Source of the DNA: CALSPH01 sp041690035
GTDB taxonomy: Bacteria; Bacteroidota; Bacteroidia; NS11-12g; UBA955
Direction of reading: 5' to 3'
Length of the DNA: 10,726 nt
Assembly (NCBI GenBank): GCA_041690035.1
Contig: JBDNFC010000065.1
Coordinates: 1 to 10,726, forward strand
Shown: one piece after another, positions 6,905 to 10,726 of the stretch
Layout of the letters: each line of letters begins with the position of its first letter
Numbering within the stretch: the stretch's first letter is position 1
The notes under the pieces: generated by a model
Told to the model about the DNA's origin: nothing
The model's input: the letters and a program-made list of their open reading frames with translations, nothing else
Database searches by the model: none
Program-made: the position numbers and the translations under genes

Positions 6905-7285
6905 ATGGATAAAATTATCGTAAAAACAGAAAAAGCACCAAAACCTATTGGACCATACAGCCAAGCGGTGTGGCATGGAAACACCCTATACCTAAGCGGA
7001 CAAATAGCTTTAAACCCATTATCAGACAGTCTGGTAGTTGAAAATATTGAAGATGAAACCACTCAGGTAATGGAAAATATAAAGGGAATTCTCACAAGTC
7101 AGGGATTAGATTTTACCAATATTATAAAAACCAGTATTTTTTTAATAAATATTGATGATTTTAACCAAGTAAATACTGTTTACGGAAAATACTTTAGCAC
7201 AGGTTTTCCTGCAAGAGAAACCATACAAGTTGCCAAGTTGCCAAAAAATGTAAACATAGAAATAAGTGTTATTGCTGCAAAATGA
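6905..7285 (+). CDS. ridA: RidA family enamine/imine deaminase (YjgF/YER057c/UK114)
   Basis: RidA hydrolyses reactive enamines and imines such as 2-aminoacrylate, made by PLP-dependent serine/threonine dehydratases, to ketoacids plus ammonia. From the ATG at 6905 the protein has 126 residues, the usual length. It shows PKPIGPYSQAV (12-22, Y18), LYLSGQI (28-34), and FPARETIQVAKLP (101-113, with the substrate-binding R104), then EISVIA with E119. These are the key residues of the active RidA subgroup. The same frame extends upstream to an ATG at 6803, adding a lipoprotein-like leader (basic start, LLILSFAC). That form would overlap the divergent gene by 67 nt and include the promoter element, so I prefer 6905, with moderate certainty. 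The stop overlaps the next start by 4 nt (ATGA). Confidence 0.9.
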   Translation: MDKIIVKTEKAPKPIGPYSQAVWHGNTLYLSGQIALNPLSDSLVVENIEDETTQVMENIKGILTSQGLDFTNIIKTSIFLINIDDFNQVNTVYGKYFSTGFPARETIQVAKLPKNVNIEISVIAAK

Positions 7286-7686
7286 GGTTGTTTTCAATAA
7301 TAATTTTAACTAGCGCCTCAATTTGCGCTTGTCAACCACCAAGTGTTTATCATGAGGAGGAATCACCAGATTGGTTTACAGCAAAAAATGATACCATAAA
7401 ACCGTATGGCACCTATTTTAGAATCTACGAAGACAGTGTGTATAAAAAAGTAGCCTGCTATATTTCAGAAAAGGAATGTCTTTTGTACACTCAAGATAGC
7501 GGTTTAAAAACGCAACTTATTAAAGGCACATGGTTATTAAAAACCAATGATACTCAGTTTTTTTCATTTGACCCACCTTTTAATAAAGCATTTTTGTCAT
7601 CTAAAGAGATTCATTTTTTTGATACTGCAACTGGATATCGATTACTAAAAAAATCGGACACCTTAATAAGCGAACTGTTTAATTAG
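7282..7686 (+). CDS. Small lipoprotein of unknown function
   Basis: This 134-residue protein has a lipoprotein signal: MRLFSIIILTSASICAC, with the lipidated cysteine most likely C17 (I-C-A before it). No acidic export signal directly follows the cysteine; an EEE cluster comes later, at 25-27. The mature part alternates short strands and charged turns, including a GTW turn near residues 82-84 (IKGTWLLK), and suggests a small beta barrel or sandwich. It faintly recalls the N-terminal domain of NlpE-type lipoproteins but lacks its CxxC, so I do not assign that function. It is translationally coupled to ridA by an ATGA overlap and lies 7 nt before asnB. Confidence 0.75.
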   Translation: MRLFSIIILTSASICACQPPSVYHEEESPDWFTAKNDTIKPYGTYFRIYEDSVYKKVACYISEKECLLYTQDSGLKTQLIKGTWLLKTNDTQFFSFDPPFNKAFLSSKEIHFFDTATGYRLLKKSDTLISELFN

Positions 7687-7693
7687 AAAAAGT

Positions 7694-9502
7694 ATGTGTG
7701 GAATTGCAGGAATAATATGCTTAGATAGGCAGATAAAAACAGATAAAAACTTGGTGCAAAAAATGTGCAATAGCATGCAGCACAGAGGCTCAGACGCCCA
7801 TGGCATAGCGGCTATAGACCATATTGTTTTTGGTCATCAAAGGCTAAGTATTATTGATTTAAGCCCGGGTGCCAATCAGCCATTTTGGAGCGTTGATAAA
7901 AACATTGTTTTAGTACTTAATGGCGAAATATATAATTACCAAGTATTAAAAAAAGAGTTGCTTGACTTTAACTTTAGCACCACCTCTGATACAGAAGTGC
8001 TTATGGCAGCTTATCAAAAATGGGGTATAGCAATGGTGAACAGAATTAAAGGCATGTTTGCAATAGCTATTCATGATAAAAATAAAAATATAAGCTATTT
8101 AGTGCGCGATAGAATAGGCAAAAAACCACTTTATTATTCTAGAAATGGGCATCAATTAATTTTTGCATCAGAAATAAGGGCGATACTTGCAACTGGATTA
8201 ATTTCCCCAGAAATTAATAAAACCCAATTGGCCTATTACCTGCAATATCAAACTGTGCATGCTCCAGAAACGATGGTCAAAGACATAAAAATGTTGTCCC
8301 CTGGCTCAATATTAAGTATCATAGATGGCAATATTTCAGAAACCAATTATTGGCAAACCGAAAAAAACCTTAAAAAACCTGACCAAGAATATAATCCTCA
8401 TGAAATTGCAAATTTATTTGAAAAATCTGTAGAAGAAAGATTAGTATCTGACGTACCATTTGCTGTATTATTAAGTGCAGGAGTAGATTCTAATCTCATA
8501 TTGGCTATGGCAAGCAAATTTGAAAAGGTAAATACATTTACCATTGGTTTTAAAGAAAAAAAGTATGATGAATCTGTATTGGCTAGCAAAGCTGCAGCTC
8601 ATTTTGGCTCCAATCATCAGCAAGTTATTTTAGACAGCAAATCCCTCCTTTCTATATTGCCTGATATGCTCTCTGCAATGGATCACCCAAGTGGAGATGG
8701 GGCAAATACATTTCTTATTAGTAAAATAATAAAAGAAAATGGATATACCATGGCACTATCTGGTTTAGGCGGTGACGAACTATTTTTTGGCTACCCTCAT
8801 TATGCACAATACGGTAGCATTGCCAATTCTATTGCATTCAAAACCTTACCAAATACTTTTTTTACTTTATTACAAAACCTTCCGCATCACAAAATAAGAA
8901 AACTATCTGCACTAAAAAAATGCAACCATGCTGCAGAAGCCATGATGCAGATTAGGGCTAATTATAATGCCAAAGGCATGCACAACTATTTTGGGCTGGA
9001 TGAGGCAAGCCTAAATTTAACCCAATTTGAAGGCTTAGATAATTTTAATGCTATCTCTGCAGTTGAGATGGAATATTACATGGCTGATGTGTTGCTGAGA
9101 GATGCAGATCAAATGTCGATGGCACATAGCTTAGAATTAAGAAATCCTTTTTTGGACAAAGATTTGGTATTGGCTGTAACTGCAATCAATCAAAAACACA
9201 AAACCTTGCAGCTACCTAAAAAAATGCTTTTAGACAGTTTGGGGCATTTGCTGCCTGATTATATCATCAATAAGCCTAAAACAGGTTTCACATTTCCTTG
9301 GGAATATTGGATGAAAACAGAGCTTAATTCATTTTGTGCTGCCCAAATGGAATACCTAGAAAATAGCAAAATATTTAAAACAGGCGCAATAGAAATGGTT
9401 TGGAAAAAATTCAATAGAAATAGCAAAATATTTACATGGAGCAGGGTTTGGCCATTAGTTAGCCTTAGTTATTGGATTCAAAAAAATGGAATCAAAACCT
9501 AA
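7694..9502 (+). CDS. asnB: Asparagine synthase (glutamine-hydrolysing) / amidotransferase
   Basis: This two-domain cytosolic enzyme transfers ammonia from glutamine to an ATP-activated carboxylate, classically aspartate to asparagine. The N-terminal class II glutaminase domain starts with the nucleophile C2 (MCGIAG) and has R50 (HQRLSIIDL), NGEIYNY (76-82) and SDTEVL (98-103). The synthetase domain has the PP-loop VLLSAGVDSN, residues about 258-267, with alanine in place of the first glycine of the common SGGxDS. It also has LSGLGGDELFFGY (355-367) and the downstream block LRDADQMSMAHSLELRNPFLD. The 602-residue length is normal for bacterial AsnB. Its end overlaps a glycosyltransferase gene by 17 nt. 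AsnB paralogues in such settings often serve polysaccharide biosynthesis, so a carbohydrate or sugar-acid substrate is possible. Confidence 0.95.
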   Translation: MCGIAGIICLDRQIKTDKNLVQKMCNSMQHRGSDAHGIAAIDHIVFGHQRLSIIDLSPGANQPFWSVDKNIVLVLNGEIYNYQVLKKELLDFNFSTTSDTEVLMAAYQKWGIAMVNRIKGMFAIAIHDKNKNISYLVRDRIGKKPLYYSRNGHQLIFASEIRAILATGLISPEINKTQLAYYLQYQTVHAPETMVKDIKMLSPGSILSIIDGNISETNYWQTEKNLKKPDQEYNPHEIANLFEKSVEERLVSDVPFAVLLSAGVDSNLILAMASKFEKVNTFTIGFKEKKYDESVLASKAAAHFGSNHQQVILDSKSLLSILPDMLSAMDHPSGDGANTFLISKIIKENGYTMALSGLGGDELFFGYPHYAQYGSIANSIAFKTLPNTFFTLLQNLPHHKIRKLSALKKCNHAAEAMMQIRANYNAKGMHNYFGLDEASLNLTQFEGLDNFNAISAVEMEYYMADVLLRDADQMSMAHSLELRNPFLDKDLVLAVTAINQKHKTLQLPKKMLLDSLGHLLPDYIINKPKTGFTFPWEYWMKTELNSFCAAQMEYLENSKIFKTGAIEMVWKKFNRNSKIFTWSRVWPLVSLSYWIQKNGIKT

Positions 9503-10622
9503 TATATTACTATTTACAGACTGGTATTTGCCTGCATACAAAGCAGGTGGCCCTGTAGTTTCTATCTATCAGCTGGTGCAGTTGATGCAAAAAAAATTTC
9601 AATTTTATATCGTATGCAGTAATTCAGATTTAGGAGAAAATGAAGCCTTTAAAAACATTGATACCAACACTTGGATTGATGGCGATTATGGCGAAAAAAT
9701 AAAATATTGGCGAAAAAAAAATTGTATTAAAAACAATTATCTATTGCTTATTAAAGAAACCAAACCAATGGCAATATATTACAACAGTGTATTCTCTTAT
9801 AATTTTACCTTAAAGCCCATATTTTATTATTTAAAATTGTATGATGTAAAGCAATTTTTATCCCCAAGGGGCATGCTTCATTCTGCTGCAATTAGTCTAA
9901 AAAGTAGAAAAAAAAGGCTGTTTTTATGGTTGATTAAATACACTCATTTTTTTAGAAACATTATTTTTATTGCAACAGATAAGCAAGAGCAAAAATATAT
10001 AAGTCATCATGAATTAAAAACACCCATAATCATCGTGCCTAATATCCCTGATTGCAGTTTTTTAGACCTAGAAACAAGCATTATAAAGCAAAACCACATT
10101 ATTACGATTGCAAGAATAGCACCCGAAAAAAATGCCTTAATGGCATTAGATGTTATATCAGAAATAAGCAAACCTATAACTTACACTTGGATAGGCGATA
10201 GCAAAAACAAAAACTATTTCGATAGTTTTATGCAAAAGGCACAAAATTTACCACCTCATATTGATTTTAAATATTTGGGAGCCTTGCCAAAAAAAGAAGT
10301 AAAAAAAGTGATTTTAGAGTCCAATATTTTTTTTCTACCTACATTAGGAGAAAATTATGGACATGCAATATTTGAAGCTTTAGCAGCGTCTTTGCCTTCT
10401 GTTATTGGCAATAATACCCCATTTATTAACGCAGATATGCCAGGGCTTTATCAAGCTGCATCAGACAATAAAAATCAATTTAGAATTCATTTAGAAAATC
10501 TTTTATCCCTAACCAAGGATGAATATATTGAAGAAAAAAAAGCTGCAAAAAAAATTGCAGAAAATTCATTTGATGAAAAAAAATTGTTTGCCCAATACCT
10601 TGAAATATTTTGGGATAAATGA
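9486..10622 (+). CDS. Family 4-type glycosyltransferase (GT-B fold)
   Basis: This 378-residue cytoplasmic or membrane-associated enzyme transfers a sugar from a nucleotide donor to a growing glycan. The N-terminal acceptor domain begins ILLFTDWYLPAYKAGGPVVS (7-26), a glycine-rich start typical of GT4 enzymes, and includes LSPRGML (125-131). The C-terminal donor domain has ITIARIAPEKN (206-216, R210 and K215). It also has the EX7E motif in LPTLGENYGHAIFEALA (284-300, E289 and E297). Length is normal for the family. The ATG lies within the last codons of asnB (17-nt overlap), indicating tight coupling. The sugar and acceptor cannot be read from sequence; exopolysaccharide, capsule or O-antigen synthesis is likely. 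An A9 run at 9713-9721 is a possible slippage site. Confidence 0.93.
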   Translation: MESKPNILLFTDWYLPAYKAGGPVVSIYQLVQLMQKKFQFYIVCSNSDLGENEAFKNIDTNTWIDGDYGEKIKYWRKKNCIKNNYLLLIKETKPMAIYYNSVFSYNFTLKPIFYYLKLYDVKQFLSPRGMLHSAAISLKSRKKRLFLWLIKYTHFFRNIIFIATDKQEQKYISHHELKTPIIIVPNIPDCSFLDLETSIIKQNHIITIARIAPEKNALMALDVISEISKPITYTWIGDSKNKNYFDSFMQKAQNLPPHIDFKYLGALPKKEVKKVILESNIFFLPTLGENYGHAIFEALAASLPSVIGNNTPFINADMPGLYQAASDNKNQFRIHLENLLSLTKDEYIEEKKAAKKIAENSFDEKKLFAQYLEIFWDK

Positions 10623-10631
10623 AAAATAAAG

Positions 10632-10726
10632 CTCACATTAAATACCGCCAATAATTATGGATATGATGTATTGGGTAATTTATCAAGGATAAAACAGAAG
10701 ATATAGACCAAATAGCATAGGAAAGC
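10632..10726 (+). pseudogene. Decayed RHS/YD-repeat fragment (continues past the window)
   Basis: Frame +3 reads LTLNTANNYGYDVLGNLSR, the core of a Bacteroidota RHS (YD) repeat with its Y-x-YD-x-x-GNL signature. After AGG at 10686-10688 the homology moves to the next frame: KTEDIDQIA at 10691-10717, followed by TAG (10718-10720) where RHS repeats have the conserved tryptophan of the 'I-x-W-x-x-YGK' element. One missing G after 10688 would restore the frame, and TGG instead of TAG would restore the tryptophan. There is no start codon nearby, and the fragment begins 10 nt after the glycosyltransferase stop. It is therefore best read as a remnant of an RHS toxin or wall-associated protein gene, or as its edge after a rearrangement. 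Confidence 0.6.

Noticed and set aside
6826..7062. Minus-strand open frame opposite ridA
   Set aside because: It is antisense to conserved RidA codons and has no recognisable domain.
10619..10654. Small frame after the glycosyltransferase (ATG at 10619, 11 codons)
   Set aside because: Too short and without similarity; the same bases fit the RHS remnant in another frame.
1..10726. tRNA, rRNA, riboswitch, insertion sequence or attachment site
   Set aside because: I saw no cloverleaf, rRNA-like stretch, transposase, terminal inverted repeats or conserved riboswitch core, although short structured RNAs could be missed by eye.

Overview
The window looks like chromosomal DNA of a low-GC Bacteroidota, probably a gliding or T9SS-bearing lineage such as Chitinophagales or a relative. 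The evidence is a type IX secretion (Por) sorting tail on one protein, a PKD protein of the type common in T9SS cargo, TAnnTTTG promoter elements, no clear Shine-Dalgarno sequences before the starts, and a Bacteroidota-style RHS/YD-repeat remnant at the right edge. Species cannot be named from the sequence alone.

Bases 1-3603 (minus strand) hold two tandem genes for exported proteins. Upstream is a parallel beta-helix protein with a C-terminal T9SS sorting domain. Fifteen bases after its stop begins a beta-propeller-like/PKD protein that runs off the left edge. This second gene appears to use a TTG start, and its signal-peptide codons contain a 14-bp RNA hairpin. The beta-helix gene has a disturbed 5' end: a good ATG-initiated N-terminus lies one frame away, separated by a G6 run.

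Bases 3604-3823 are a divergent intergenic region with AT-rich 7-bp repeats and candidate promoters. Rightward lies a three-gene operon: glyA (serine hydroxymethyltransferase), a TlpA-like exported thioredoxin, and a second exported thioredoxin-fold protein with a CNHC motif. A hairpin plus T-run terminates it, and that terminator lies inside the end of the convergent gene at 6210-6869. The convergent gene encodes a reduced 3-hydroxyacyl-CoA dehydrogenase-like protein without the NAD-binding motif.

A second rightward operon follows: ridA (enamine/imine deaminase), a small unknown lipoprotein, asnB-type asparagine synthase and a GT4-type glycosyltransferase. The joints are a 4-nt overlap, a 7-nt gap and a 17-nt overlap. 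The asnB plus glycosyltransferase pair resembles the edge of a surface polysaccharide locus. GlyA and RidA are linked metabolically, since RidA protects PLP enzymes including GlyA from 2-aminoacrylate. Immediately after the glycosyltransferase stop is a decayed RHS repeat with one frameshift and one nonsense codon.

I see no convincing new defence or mobile system. The most unusual points are the RHS remnant, the hairpin in the signal-peptide codons, the frameshifted N-terminus of the T9SS beta-helix protein, and the ambiguous start of RidA.
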